Part shown: positions 46,455-56,900 of the stretch, one piece after another
How the letters are laid out: each line of letters begins with the position of its first letter
Numbering within the stretch: position 1 is the first letter of the stretch
Assembly (NCBI GenBank): GCA_017536765.1
Contig: JAFXGV010000065.1
Coordinates: forward strand, 1-57,779
Length of the DNA: 57,779 bases
Direction of reading: 5' to 3'
DNA from: Bacteroidaceae bacterium
Lineage (GTDB): Bacteria > Bacteroidota > Bacteroidia > Bacteroidales > Bacteroidaceae
Made by a program: the position numbers and the translations under genes
Notes under the pieces: model-generated
The model's input: the letters and a program-made list of their open reading frames with translations, nothing else
What the model was told of the DNA's origin: nothing
Database searches by the model: none

Positions 46455-47453
46455 ATGGACCTTACCAATTCCAAAGTAGCAATTATGGGTGGCGGTAGCT
46501 GGGCAACAGCTATTGCAAAAGTATTGCTGAGCAATGTAGAGAGCATCAACTGGTACATAAGACGCGACGACCGCATCGAGGATTTTAAACGCCTGGGGCA
46601 CAACCCGGCCTATCTTTCGTCGGTTATGTTCGACACCAACAGAATAAACTTTTCTTCGGATATAAATAAGATTGTGAAGGAGTCGGACATATTGGTATTC
46701 GTCACACCGTCGCCATACCTCAAAAATCACCTGAAGAAGCTTAAAACAGACCTCGAGGATAAGTTCATCGTAAATGCTATCAAAGGTATCGTTCCCGACG
46801 AAAACCTCATAATCTCGGAATATTTCCACAAGGCATACAACGTGCCCTATGAGAACATTGCCGCAATAGCAGGCCCCTGCCACGCCGAGGAGGTGGCACT
46901 CGAGCGCCTTTCATACCTCACCGTGGGCTGTTCAAGCATAGACCACGCAAAGCAGTTTGCGCAGAAGCTGGCCAACAGTTTCATAAAGACATCGGTGAGC
47001 GACGACGTTGTAGGCATTGAGTATGGCTCGGTTCTCAAGAACATATATGCCATTGCTGCCGGTATATGCAGCGGTCTTAAGTATGGCGACAATTTCCAGG
47101 CTGTGCTTATGTCCAACGCGGTCATCGAGATGAACCGTTTCATAAACGTTATTCACCCCATTGAGCGCACAATTATGGATTCCGTCTATCTTGGCGACCT
47201 CCTGGTTACAGGCTACTCGAACTTCAGCCGCAACCGTGTGTTCGGTACAATGATAGGCAAGGGCTATTCCGTGAAGAGCGCACAGATTGAGATGGAGATG
47301 ATTGCCGAAGGTTACTACGGTGCCAAGTGCATAAAAGAGATAAACGAGCACTACCGCGTGAACACTCCCATCATAGATGCCGTTTACAATATTTTGTACG
47401 AGGGCATTTCACCCGTCATAGAGATAAAATTACTCACCGACGCATTCAAATAA
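46455..47453 (+). CDS. gpsA: Glycerol-3-phosphate dehydrogenase [NAD(P)+]
   Basis: GpsA reduces dihydroxyacetone phosphate to sn-glycerol 3-phosphate for phospholipids. The 332 residues have dinucleotide motif GGGSWATA (11-18), VNAIKGIVPDEN, AGPCHAEEVA, and LKNIYAIAAGICSGLKYGDN with the catalytic lysine. Monocistronic or with pgi, from which a palindromic element separates it. Confidence 0.95.
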   Translation: MDLTNSKVAIMGGGSWATAIAKVLLSNVESINWYIRRDDRIEDFKRLGHNPAYLSSVMFDTNRINFSSDINKIVKESDILVFVTPSPYLKNHLKKLKTDLEDKFIVNAIKGIVPDENLIISEYFHKAYNVPYENIAAIAGPCHAEEVALERLSYLTVGCSSIDHAKQFAQKLANSFIKTSVSDDVVGIEYGSVLKNIYAIAAGICSGLKYGDNFQAVLMSNAVIEMNRFINVIHPIERTIMDSVYLGDLLVTGYSNFSRNRVFGTMIGKGYSVKSAQIEMEMIAEGYYGAKCIKEINEHYRVNTPIIDAVYNILYEGISPVIEIKLLTDAFK

Positions 47454-47474
47454 TAAATACCAATAATTATACGG

Positions 47475-47556
47475 TTGTCATCCCGACGGAGCGTGCGACG
47501 AGGAAACTCAATAACATCACAAACAAGAGATTTCTCACATACGTTCGAAATGACAA
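47475..47556. repeat. Palindromic dispersed-type element between gpsA and pgi
   Basis: It starts TTGTCAT (47475-47481) and ends ATGACAA (47550-47556), with inner GAGGAAACTC and GAGATTTCTC segments and CGTTCGAAATGAC near the end. This resembles the common bacterial GTCATCC...GAAATGAC repeat family, seen in many genomes. Non-coding, about 82 bases. Confidence 0.65.
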
Positions 47557-47606
47557 TAAAATGTAAATGCAAATAAAAAGAAACCAAATAAAAAAAACAT
47601 ACAATT

Positions 47607-48950
47607 ATGGAGAATATCAAACTGAACATAGACAAAGTATTGGGCTTTGTTTCAAAAGAGCAGATTATGGCTTTGGAGCCTGCTGTGAAAAAGGCACAGG
47701 CAGGCCTGGAAGAGGCAAACCTCCCCGGTAACGATTTCTTAGGTTGGTTGCACCTGCCCTCTTCAATAACAAAAGAGTTTATCGAGGAGATAAATGCAAC
47801 CGCAGCCACATTGCGCCGGAATTGCGACGTAGTGGTTGTAGCCGGTATCGGTGGCAGCTACTTGGGCGCACGTGCCGTTATCGAGGCATTGAGCAACAAT
47901 TTTGCAGCTATGATGCCCACCGCAGGCAACCCCCGCGTTGTATTCGCAGGCCACAACATCAGCGAAGACTACCTGAGCGAGCTCACCGCATTCCTTGCCG
48001 ACAAGAAATTCGGTGTCATCAATATATCTAAATCGGGTACAACAACCGAAACCGCCCTTGCATTCCGTCTTTTGAAGAAGCAGTGCGAGGAGCAGCGTGG
48101 CAAGGAGACTGCAAGCAAGGTTATCGTAGCCATCACCGATGCCGTAAAGGGTGCTGCACGCATCACAGCCGACAAAGAGGGCTACAAGAGTTTTATCATC
48201 CCCGACAACGTGGGCGGCCGCTTCTCGGTGCTCACTCCCGTGGGCTTGCTTCCCATTGCTGTAGCAGGCTTCGACATCGAGGCGCTTGTAAAGGGTGCAC
48301 AGGATATGGAGAAGGCTTGCGCCCCCACCGTACCCTTTGAGGAGAATATTGCCGCAATGTATGCAGCCACACGTAACGCACTCTATGCAAACGGCAAGAA
48401 GATTGAGATTCTTGTAAACTACCAGCCCAAGCTGCACTTCACATCGGAGTGGTGGAAACAGCTCTACGGCGAGAGCGAGGGCAAGGAGAACAAGGGCATC
48501 TTCCCCGCATCGGTAGATTTCACAACCGACCTTCACTCTATGGGCCAGTGGATTCAGGAGGGCGAGCGCACTATCTTCGAGACAGTGCTCTCAATCGAGA
48601 AGCCCAACAGCTCGCTCATTGTTCCCAGTGACGAGGCCAACCTCGACGGCCTTAACTTCCTCGCAGGCAAGCACGTTGATGAGGTAAACAAGATGGCCGA
48701 GCTTGGCACACAGCTTGCCCACGTAGATGGCGGCGTGCCCAATATGCGCATTTCAATCCCCGAGCTCAATGCATACTACATTGGTCAGCTCATCTATTTC
48801 TTTGAGATTGGTTGCGGCATCAGCGGCTATGTACTTGGAGTGAACCCCTTCAACCAGCCCGGTGTGGAGGCATACAAGAAAAATATGTTTGCACTGCTCG
48901 ACAAGCCCGGTTACGAGGCCGAGAGCAAGGCTATCCGCGCAAGACTATAA
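47607..48950 (+). CDS. pgi: Glucose-6-phosphate isomerase
   Basis: This enzyme interconverts glucose 6-phosphate and fructose 6-phosphate. The 447-residue short form has [40 protein letters not shown], and [13 protein letters not shown] with the base. The stop codon TAA shares its last A with the next gene's ATG. Confidence 0.96.
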   Translation: MENIKLNIDKVLGFVSKEQIMALEPAVKKAQAGLEEANLPGNDFLGWLHLPSSITKEFIEEINATAATLRRNCDVVVVAGIGGSYLGARAVIEALSNNFAAMMPTAGNPRVVFAGHNISEDYLSELTAFLADKKFGVINISKSGTTTETALAFRLLKKQCEEQRGKETASKVIVAITDAVKGAARITADKEGYKSFIIPDNVGGRFSVLTPVGLLPIAVAGFDIEALVKGAQDMEKACAPTVPFEENIAAMYAATRNALYANGKKIEILVNYQPKLHFTSEWWKQLYGESEGKENKGIFPASVDFTTDLHSMGQWIQEGERTIFETVLSIEKPNSSLIVPSDEANLDGLNFLAGKHVDEVNKMAELGTQLAHVDGGVPNMRISIPELNAYYIGQLIYFFEIGCGISGYVLGVNPFNQPGVEAYKKNMFALLDKPGYEAESKAIRARL

Positions 48951-49687
48951 TGGATTACAAAGAGATTATAAGCAATTACACGCAACTGCAAGGGCACAAA
49001 ACCTTGCAGTTGCGTGCTGTATTGTTCGATATGGACGGGGTGCTCTTCAACTCAATGCCCTTCCACGCAAAAGCCTGGTCACAGGTAATGACCGATGCCG
49101 GTTTCAAGTTCAGCGAGGAGGAAGTGTATATGAACGAGGGGCGCACCGGTGCCGATACCATAAACACCGCAAGCCTCGCGCAGTTTGGCAAGCCAAGCAC
49201 GGCAGAGCAGATTGACGAGCTGTGCAAAGCAAAATGTGCGCTGTTCGACACCTACCCCGCCACACCCCGTATGAGAGGAGCATTGGAGCTTGTGAAAAAG
49301 GTAAAGGAGAGCGGGCTCACCCCTATGATAGTGACAGGCTCGGGCACACCCACCCTGCTTGGCCGCATACAGGATAATTTCCCCGGGCTGTTCAACGAAA
49401 ACCACATAGTGACAAGTTTCAATGTGAAACGTGGCAAGCCCTACCCCGATCCCTATCTGTTAGCACTCGAAAAGGGAGGCTTTGCGCCTAACGAGGCTAT
49501 TGTTATTGAGAATGCGCCGCTTGGCGTTACGGCCGGTGTGGCAGCAGGCCTGCTCACCATTGCCGCCAACACAGGCCCGCTGAACCCCGATGTATTGTAC
49601 AACGCGGGAGCGAATATGGTATTCCCGTCGGTACAGGCAATAGCCGACGACTGGAACAACCTGCTCGCTGCACTCAAAGGAGAATAG
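48950..49687 (+). CDS. HAD-family hydrolase, beta-phosphoglucomutase-like
   Basis: The protein has 245 residues. It carries HAD motif I in LFDMDGVLFNSMP, motif II in VTGSGTPTLL, a Lys in KRGKPYPDPYL and motif IV in IENAPLGVTAG; a helical cap lies between. It could be a sugar-phosphate phosphatase or phosphoglucomutase; the coupling TAATG to pgi suggests a hexose phosphate. The open frame extends 46 codons into pgi, but the ATG at 48950 gives the family-like start. Confidence 0.88.
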   Translation: MDYKEIISNYTQLQGHKTLQLRAVLFDMDGVLFNSMPFHAKAWSQVMTDAGFKFSEEEVYMNEGRTGADTINTASLAQFGKPSTAEQIDELCKAKCALFDTYPATPRMRGALELVKKVKESGLTPMIVTGSGTPTLLGRIQDNFPGLFNENHIVTSFNVKRGKPYPDPYLLALEKGGFAPNEAIVIENAPLGVTAGVAAGLLTIAANTGPLNPDVLYNAGANMVFPSVQAIADDWNNLLAALKGE

Positions 49688-49692
49688 CCGTT

Positions 49693-50529
49693 ATGAAACA
49701 GCTCGCAAAGAGAATAAACGAAGCATTGAGCCCCCACTACACACAAGGTGAGGTGGGAGCTCTTGCTCGTATATTGGCCACCGAGCTGCTTGGGATATCG
49801 CAAACCACATACTACCTTAAAGACGATGTAACCCTCACGCCCGCCCACGAAGCAAGGCTAACCGATGCCCTTGCAAGGCTGCAAAAAGCAGAGCCCATAC
49901 AATATATATTGGGCTACAGCGACTTTTGCGACCTGCGTTTCAAGGTAACCCCCGCGGTGCTCATACCCCGCCCCGAAACAAGCGAACTTGTGTACCGCAT
50001 AGCGCAGGAGGCGGGCGATGCAAAGAGCATATTGGACATAGGCACAGGCAGCGGTTGCATAGCTGTGAGCCTCGCCAAACTGTTGCCGCACACAAACGTG
50101 ACGGCGTGGGACATATCGCCCGCCGCCTTAGAGGTTGCGCGGGAGAACAGCCACGCCAACGGCTGCAATGTACGGTTCGAACAACACGACATACTCACAT
50201 ACACGCCCGCCACAGAACAGTTCGACATAATAGTGAGCAACCCGCCCTACATAAAAGAGGCCGAAAAAGCAGCTATGGAGAACAACGTGCTGCTGTGGGA
50301 ACCGCATATAGCCCTTTTTGTGCCCGACGACACACCCCTGCTCTTCTACCGCGCCATAGCCGCAAAAGCACTCACAATGCTCACCCGCGGCGGCAAGCTC
50401 TTTTTTGAGATTAACCGCGAGCACGGTGCCGAAATCATTGCAATGTTACAGCAGATGGGCTACCACGACACCATACTGCTAAAAGATTTTGCCGACAACG
50501 ACCGTATGATAAGAGCGGTAAAAGGCTAA
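49693..50529 (+). CDS. prmC: Release factor glutamine methyltransferase
   Basis: PrmC methylates the GGQ glutamine of release factors RF1 and RF2. The 278 residues have an N-terminal helical domain, SAM motif ILDIGTGSGCIAVSLAK and the catalytic NPPY in IIVSNPPYIKEAE. It begins 5 bases after the HAD gene. Confidence 0.95.
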   Translation: MKQLAKRINEALSPHYTQGEVGALARILATELLGISQTTYYLKDDVTLTPAHEARLTDALARLQKAEPIQYILGYSDFCDLRFKVTPAVLIPRPETSELVYRIAQEAGDAKSILDIGTGSGCIAVSLAKLLPHTNVTAWDISPAALEVARENSHANGCNVRFEQHDILTYTPATEQFDIIVSNPPYIKEAEKAAMENNVLLWEPHIALFVPDDTPLLFYRAIAAKALTMLTRGGKLFFEINREHGAEIIAMLQQMGYHDTILLKDFADNDRMIRAVKG

Positions 50530-50550
50530 TTACAAGCACAATACAACCCT

Positions 50551-51024
50551 ATGAAACCCCTATCCCCTGCCGAAGCGCTTAACAAGGCCGCAGCCTACTG
50601 CACACTGTGCGAACGATGCACGAGCGAGGTGAGCAAGAAACTCACCGCGTGGGGTGTGGCACCTGCCGAACAGGAAAAGATTATCGAAAGGCTGCAAGAC
50701 GAGTGCTTCATAAACGAACAGCGATACTGCCGTGCCTTTGTAAACGACAAACTGCGTTTCAACCGCTGGGGAAGAATAAAAATAACTGCCGCGCTCTACG
50801 AAAAACGGCTGCCGCGGGAATATATAACCCAAGCCATCGAAGATATAGACGAGGAGCAGTATATGCAGACACTGCGCGACCTTATTGCCGCCAAACAAAA
50901 GGAACTGAAGAGCGACGATTTTGCCACCAAGCAGAAAATAGTACGCTTTGCAGCATCGCGTGGCTTTGAACCTGCAAAAATTATGCAAATAGTAAAATGC
51001 GACAGCTATGAAATGGATATCTGA
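50551..51024 (+). CDS. recX: Regulatory protein RecX
   Basis: RecX inhibits RecA filament growth. The 157 residues form three-helix repeats with ALNKAAAYCTLCERCTSEV, FINEQRYCRAFVNDKLRFNRWG and a C-terminal repeat. No recA is nearby. It overlaps comF by 17 bases. Confidence 0.9.
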   Translation: MKPLSPAEALNKAAAYCTLCERCTSEVSKKLTAWGVAPAEQEKIIERLQDECFINEQRYCRAFVNDKLRFNRWGRIKITAALYEKRLPREYITQAIEDIDEEQYMQTLRDLIAAKQKELKSDDFATKQKIVRFAASRGFEPAKIMQIVKCDSYEMDI

Positions 51025-51697
51025 CCTCATAGACCTCATTCTGCCACGCTACTGCGCCGTGTGCGGCACCATCCTCTCTCCAAGCGAGCAGGATTTGTGC
51101 CTCAACTGCCTGTGCCGGCTGCCGCGCATAGACAGCACACATATGCAAGAGATTGAAAAACTCTTTTGGGGCATTATACCCGTGGAGCGTGCCGCGTCGT
51201 ATATATACTACCAAAAGGGTTCGCCCTACAACAACCTGCTCCACCTGATAAAATACAAGAACCATCCCGACACCGCCACACGCCTTGCTACTGCCGCTGC
51301 GCAAGAATTAAAAGAGAACGGTTTCTTTGAGGGGATAGATGCAATAATTGCGCTGCCGCTATCCAAAAAGAAGGAGCACAAACGTGGCTATAACCAATGT
51401 GACTACATAGCCAAGGGCCTGTCGGCAGTGAGCGGAATACCGGTGCTTAGAGGCTGCGTGCAACGCACCATTGCCAACGAAACACAAACGCACAAAAGCC
51501 GCGAGGAACGTTGGAGCAATGTAGAGGGTATATTTTCCATTACAAACCCCGATGCACTGCAAGGCAAGCACCTGCTACTCATAGACGATGTGCTAACCAC
51601 GGGAGCCACCATCGCATCGTGCGCCAAGAGTATCACCGCCCTGCCCGGCACACGCGTGAGCCTTTTCACGCTCGCATATTCACACAACAGGATTTAA
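51008..51697 (+). CDS. comF: ComF family phosphoribosyltransferase-like protein
   Basis: This is a 229-residue protein with a four-cysteine zinc site (CAVCG, CLNCLC) followed by a type I phosphoribosyltransferase domain with PRPP loop LLLIDDVLTTGAT. ComF helps bring in transformation DNA in some bacteria; in this phylum its role is untested. Last gene of the pgi-HAD-prmC-recX-comF run. Confidence 0.92.
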   Translation: MKWISDLIDLILPRYCAVCGTILSPSEQDLCLNCLCRLPRIDSTHMQEIEKLFWGIIPVERAASYIYYQKGSPYNNLLHLIKYKNHPDTATRLATAAAQELKENGFFEGIDAIIALPLSKKKEHKRGYNQCDYIAKGLSAVSGIPVLRGCVQRTIANETQTHKSREERWSNVEGIFSITNPDALQGKHLLLIDDVLTTGATIASCAKSITALPGTRVSLFTLAYSHNRI

Positions 51698-51832
51698 CTA
51701 CCATCACGGCAAGCGATAATGTACAAAAACGTGGTTATAAAGGATATTTTACACAAAATATTGATTTAACATATATTTTTTAATTCATAATTTGTACATT
51801 AGCACTCTAATCACCCAAAAATTATATTGATT

Positions 51833-52525
51833 ATGAAAAAGTATTTAGCAGAAGCAGTGGGTACAATGGTACTCGTGCTTATGGGCTGCGGCACAGCCGT
51901 GAGCCTCGGTTGCACATCGAACGACCCCGCACTTGCATCTACCGTTGTAGGTACAGCTATGGCGTTCGGTCTTGCAGTGGTTGCTATGGCTTACACCATA
52001 GGTGGCGTAAGCGGTTGCCACATTAACCCCGCAATCACACTCGGTGTGTTGCTGAGCGGCCGTATGAAGGGAAAGGATGCAGCAATGTATATGCTGTTCC
52101 AGGTTATCGGTGCCATAGTGGGTGCCGCTGTTCTCTATCTATGCACCACCACAAGCGGTGATGTTATTACAGGAACAGGCGCTAACGCCTGCCAACCCGG
52201 CATGGGCATCGCGGGCGGCCTTGTAGCCGAGATTGTGTTTACAGCAATCTTCGTACTTGTTGTTCTTGGTACCACCGACGAGAAGAAGGGTGCAGGCAAT
52301 TTTGCCGGCCTTGCTATTGGTCTTTCGCTCATTCTTGTACACCTTGTATGCATTCGCTACACAGGCACATCGGTGAACCCCGCGCGTTCAATAGGTCCCG
52401 CACTATTCCAGGGCGGTGAGGCTTTGCAGCAGCTGTGGATATTCATCGTAGGTCCGTTCATTGGTGCTGCCATAGCAGCACTCATATGGAAGGTTATCGG
52501 TTGCGATTGCAAGTGCAGCAAATAA
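51833..52525 (+). CDS. aqpZ: Aquaporin Z-type channel
   Basis: This is a 230-residue protein with six membrane helices and the two half-helices HINPAITLG and SVNPARSIGPA. The second NPA followed by RS rather than RD points to a water channel of the AqpZ type, not a glycerol facilitator. ATG 51833 is the start; the earlier TTG at 51827 is unlikely. A cysteine-lysine tail (CDCKCSK) ends the protein. Confidence 0.94.
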   Translation: MKKYLAEAVGTMVLVLMGCGTAVSLGCTSNDPALASTVVGTAMAFGLAVVAMAYTIGGVSGCHINPAITLGVLLSGRMKGKDAAMYMLFQVIGAIVGAAVLYLCTTTSGDVITGTGANACQPGMGIAGGLVAEIVFTAIFVLVVLGTTDEKKGAGNFAGLAIGLSLILVHLVCIRYTGTSVNPARSIGPALFQGGEALQQLWIFIVGPFIGAAIAALIWKVIGCDCKCSK

Positions 52526-52539
52526 GCAAAATCCTTTAC

Positions 52540-52581
52540 ACATAGAAAAAGCCGCGGAAATTTCCGCGGCTTTTTCTATGT
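52540..52581. terminator. Bidirectional terminator, 21-bp perfect palindrome
   Basis: 52540-52560 pairs exactly with 52561-52581; GC core GCCGCGG/CCGCGGC flanked by A5/T5. It serves the converging aqpZ and Smr genes. Confidence 0.93.
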
Positions 52582-52592
52582 AATGCCTATAG

Positions 52593-53684
52593 TTATTTTA
52601 TTATCACCATAGTGGCACCGAAGCCATACTTTTGAAACGATGCATCTTGCGAAATGCAACGAGGATATTTGCGGCGCAACTCCTGTGCTATGGCATTGCG
52701 CAACACACCCTCGCCCTTGCCGTGGATGAACACTATACGCTTGCCCTTCTCCTTTATATGCTCGTCGAGGGTTTTACGCACCACATCAATCTGATAGCGC
52801 AAGATGTCGAAACTGTTCATACCTGCTGTGCTGTCGAGCAGTTCGTTTATGTGCAAATCCACCTCCAGTATATCGCTGCCCTTGGTTATCTTTTGCGTGG
52901 GCTGCTTTGGCTGCACTGCATCGCCTTTCTTTTTTTCAAGAATCACCTTTTGCAGCTCCTCGGCCGATGCAAATATCTCCTTTGTGGGCTTGTCATCAAC
53001 CACCAAGTCGTAAATGAGTGCACCCTCGTCGAAATAGGGATTTTCGCGGAACAGGTGCAGTTTGTAAAATTTCACGGTATCTATGCGGCGCTCAATGTTC
53101 ATTGCCGCCTTCAGTGCAAAAGGCTTTTTATCCTTAAATGGAAGCAACTGCACGCACACGTGCTCAATGTCGTTGAGTTCCTCACGGCCAAACTCCTCTA
53201 TAAACATCTTGGAATTAGGTTCAAGCAGGCCCTTGGCACGCATCTGCCAACTGCGGCCCGATGCCGACAGATAGGTGAAATAGAGGCTGTAGTTACTATC
53301 GTTTATTATATAGGCCTCGAAACGCGAATTGGACAAAGCCTTCTCCTCCATAGGCAAAAAGGCCAAAGATACATTCAGTCGCTCACCCTCGGGGCGCTCC
53401 ATTGGGCGATACGACACTATAGGTTCACTCTCCTCGCATTCCACAATAGGCTGTGATGCAACAGGCTGCGCTGCACGCTTGGCCTCATTCTCCTGCGCAC
53501 GCTGCGCCGCCGTCTTTTTCTCAAAATTGTACTCGTTGGTATCAACCGCCACACACTCGCGCACCGGCATAGGTATTTCAAAACCATCCTCACCCTCAAC
53601 CAACACTATATCCTTACCACGGAAGCCCTTGACCACGCCCCCGCCACGCTCATAAATAAAACGTACTTTATCGCCTATCTTCAT
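52593..53684 (-). CDS. DUF2027 and Smr domain protein
   Basis: The protein has 363 residues. An N-terminal small beta-barrel (about 1-45, KIGDKVRFIYERGGGVVKG) is followed by a DUF2027 beta domain (about 95-260) and a C-terminal Smr domain (about 275-363; LEVDLHINELL, IHGKGEGVLRNAI). Smr domains nick or cleave nucleic acid in some proteins, including mRNA-cleaving SmrB types on collided ribosomes; here the role is unknown. Confidence 0.9.
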   Translation of the reverse strand: MKIGDKVRFIYERGGGVVKGFRGKDIVLVEGEDGFEIPMPVRECVAVDTNEYNFEKKTAAQRAQENEAKRAAQPVASQPIVECEESEPIVSYRPMERPEGERLNVSLAFLPMEEKALSNSRFEAYIINDSNYSLYFTYLSASGRSWQMRAKGLLEPNSKMFIEEFGREELNDIEHVCVQLLPFKDKKPFALKAAMNIERRIDTVKFYKLHLFRENPYFDEGALIYDLVVDDKPTKEIFASAEELQKVILEKKKGDAVQPKQPTQKITKGSDILEVDLHINELLDSTAGMNSFDILRYQIDVVRKTLDEHIKEKGKRIVFIHGKGEGVLRNAIAQELRRKYPRCISQDASFQKYGFGATMVIIK

Positions 53685-53710
53685 TGTTGTTCTTCTTTTT
53701 CGTTCGGGCG

Positions 53711-53718
53711 CAAAATTA
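53711..53718 (-). promoter_or_regulatory. -7 element TAATTTTG before the Smr gene
   Basis: A minus-strand match to TAnnTTTG, 27 bases before the ATG. Confidence 0.45.
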
Positions 53719-53871
53719 CAAAAAAAGGCATAACAATCCTATGCACCACCCTGCTTTTATTGGATTTAAGCGAGGTTTCCCGTTGTATTTTCAAATAACA
53801 GCGTAATTACAGGTACAAACACATTTTAACATTATTTAACTATTCGGGGGGGTAATTGGGGGACTATTAGC

Positions 53872-53879
53872 TATCTTTG
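53872..53879 (+). promoter_or_regulatory. -7 element TATCTTTG before the BspA-like gene
   Basis: A full TAnnTTTG match, 55 bases before the ATG. A G-rich patch (G7 then G5) lies just upstream at 53846-53862. Confidence 0.55.
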
Positions 53880-53933
53880 AGCCTTATTGTGTAATAATAG
53901 CAAACAATAATTAACAAATAACACTTAATTACT

Positions 53934-56900
53934 ATGAAAAAGACCTATTTGAAACAGCTGTTCGCTACCCTGTTGCTGCTGTGTAGCACAGTGGCATTCG
54001 CGAGCAGTTCAGCCCCTGCCGATGAAACATACACCCTGACGTATGTTGTAGATGGCGAAACCTACCAAACCGCCACCCTCGCGGCCGGCGCAGCCATAAA
54101 CCTGTCTGCAGGCCCTGCAAAGGAGGGTTACGAGTTCGTTAAATGGGATTTGGAAACCGCAGTGCCCATAGACATAGCCTCCAATGCCGATGCTATGCTC
54201 TACACCAACGCTCCCTGCACCGACACCCGATATGGCGACCAGTTTACAAGTTGGCAGGTGCTATTCGATGGACAGGCTTCCACCTTCTTCCACTCCGAGT
54301 ATGCCAACAACGAGAGTGCCGACGGGCTCGACCACTACCTGCGCGTGGATATGGGCGAGGGTAATTCTATCACAAGTTTTACTTTCACATACACCAATCG
54401 CAACACAAACAGCTATATAAACGCCCCCAAAACAATGGTGGTTGAGGGCTCGAACGAAGCCGATGGCGAGTACGTGGAGCTTGCCACACTCACAAACCTC
54501 TCATCTACCGACTCCGATGTGTATAACTCACAGGTAATAGGCAACGGCACAGCCTATCGCTACATACGTTACCGCGTGACAGAGACACATTATAATCAAA
54601 AGGTATATGAACACCCATTCTTCTTTATTGCAGAATTTGGAATGGCAGATGCCGCCATTCCCACCACAATGCCCGCAAGCGATATCTCGCTCGTTGCCAT
54701 TTATAAAGAGTTATTCGGTTCTTGTGGCGAGAGTGCCACTTGGTCGCTTAACAATGGCGTTCTCACCATCGGTGGCACAGGCGCTATGGCCGACTATGCC
54801 AATGCCAATGCCACCCCGTGGAAAGATTATCGCACAGCAATAACCACCATAGTGGTGGGCGAGGGCATCACCCATATTGGCAACAATGCGTTCCGCGCCT
54901 TCGAGGCAGCCACAAGTGCCACATTGCCAAGCACCCTCACAAGCATAGGCAATGATGCGTTCTATGACTGTACCAACCTTGCAGACGTGGAAATCCCCGC
55001 CGGCGTAACAACCATAGGCTTTGAAGCCTTCTGCCGTTGCAGCTCGCTCACAAGCGTGGAAATTCCCGCCGGCATCACAACCATAGCAGAAGGCGCATTC
55101 AGCCGCACCGGCCTCACAAGCGTAACAGTGCCCGAGGGCGTTACCTCTATCGGTGCTTGGGCATTCGATGTATGCCCCAATTTGGCAGAAGTGTCGTTGC
55201 CCTCTACCCTCACAAGCATAGGAAGCTATGCATTCGAGAATAGCTCCAACCTAACGAGCATCACATCGTTGGCAACCACCCCTGCCACCCTTGGAACCAA
55301 TGCGTTCAATGGCATCGGCGCATATGCAGTATTAACGGTGCTTCCCAATGCTATGGAAGTATACGAGGCAAATGAGGCTTGGAGTGTTATCCCCAGAATA
55401 AAAGCGATGATGATAAACGTAAACGGTACTTGTGGCGATAATATCATTTGGGTTCTTAACAATGGTGTTCTCACCATAAGCGGCACAGGCGCTATGACCG
55501 ATTACTACACCTACGGGGATAACACAGCTCCTTGGAATGAATATTGCGAGGATATTACTGCTGTTATAATTGAAAATGACGTAACAAGCATAGGTGATGA
55601 TGCGTTCTTTAATTGCGACGGCCTCACAAGCGTTACAATACCCAATAGCGTTACAAGCATTGGAAGTAGCGCGTTCTATGATTGCAGCGGCCTCACAAGC
55701 GTTACAATACCCAATAGCGTTACAAGCATTGGAAGTAGCGCGTTCTATAATTGCACCGGCATCACAAGCGTTACAATAGGCAATAGCGTAACAAGCATAG
55801 GAAGTGCCGCGTTTGCTAATTGCAACAATCTTGAGAGCATTATGGCATTAGCAACAGTTCCACCCACCTTCGATAATCTCACGTTCTATGGTAGCAATCC
55901 CGTGATCTACGTACCCGCCGATATTGTGGCATCATACGAGGCCAGTGAACCTTGGAGCAATCTCACAATAAAATCTCCGGTAAGCGGCACTTGTGGCGAG
56001 TATGCCACTTGGATGTATGGTGGTGGCATACTCATCATTTGTGGCACAGGGGATATGGCCAATTACAGCGACACAGGGGATAACACAGCTCCTTGGACAG
56101 AATATCGCGAGGATATAACCACGGTTGTTATTGAAGATGGCGTAACAAGCATAGGAGATTATGCGTTCTATAATTGCACCAGCCTCACAAGCGTTACAAT
56201 CCCCAATAGCGTAACAAGCATAGAAAGCCGTGCGTTCCATTATTGCAGCGGCCTCAAAAGCATTTACATCCCCGCTAATGTAACAAGCATAGGAATTTCA
56301 TTCAACTATTGCAGCCTCAAAAGCATAGTTGTAGATGAGGAAAACAGTGTATATGACAGCCGAGAGGGTTGCAATGCCATTATAGAAACCGCAACAAATA
56401 CTTTGATTGTGGGTAGTGAAAATACTATAATTCCCAATAGCGTAACAAGCATAGGTGATTGTGCATTCGGTGGTCGTAACGGCCTCGCAAGCATAACAAT
56501 ACCCAATAGCGTAACAAGCATAGTAGATTATGCGTTCGGTGATTGCTACGACCTTACAAGTGTTACTATAGGCAAAAACGTAACACATATTGAAGGTCAG
56601 GCGTTCTACGGTTGCACCGGCCTCGCAAGCATAGTAGTTGATGAGGGTAATAGCGTATATGACAGCCGCGAGGGTTGCAATGCCATTATTGAAACGGCAA
56701 CAAATACTTTGATACAAGGTTGTATGAATACCATAATCCCCAATAGCGTAACAAGCATTGGATACTATGCGTTCTATAAATGCACAAGCCTCGCAAGCGT
56801 AACAATCCCCAATAGCGTAACAAGCATAGGTTCTTGGGTGTTCTATAATTGCACCGGCCTCACAAGTATGGAAATACCGAGCAGCGTAACAGAAGTGGGT

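Noticed and set aside
55607-56870. Regular 69-base repeats considered as CRISPR
   Set aside because: The repeats are contiguous, in frame, without unique spacers, and encode LRR_5 units.
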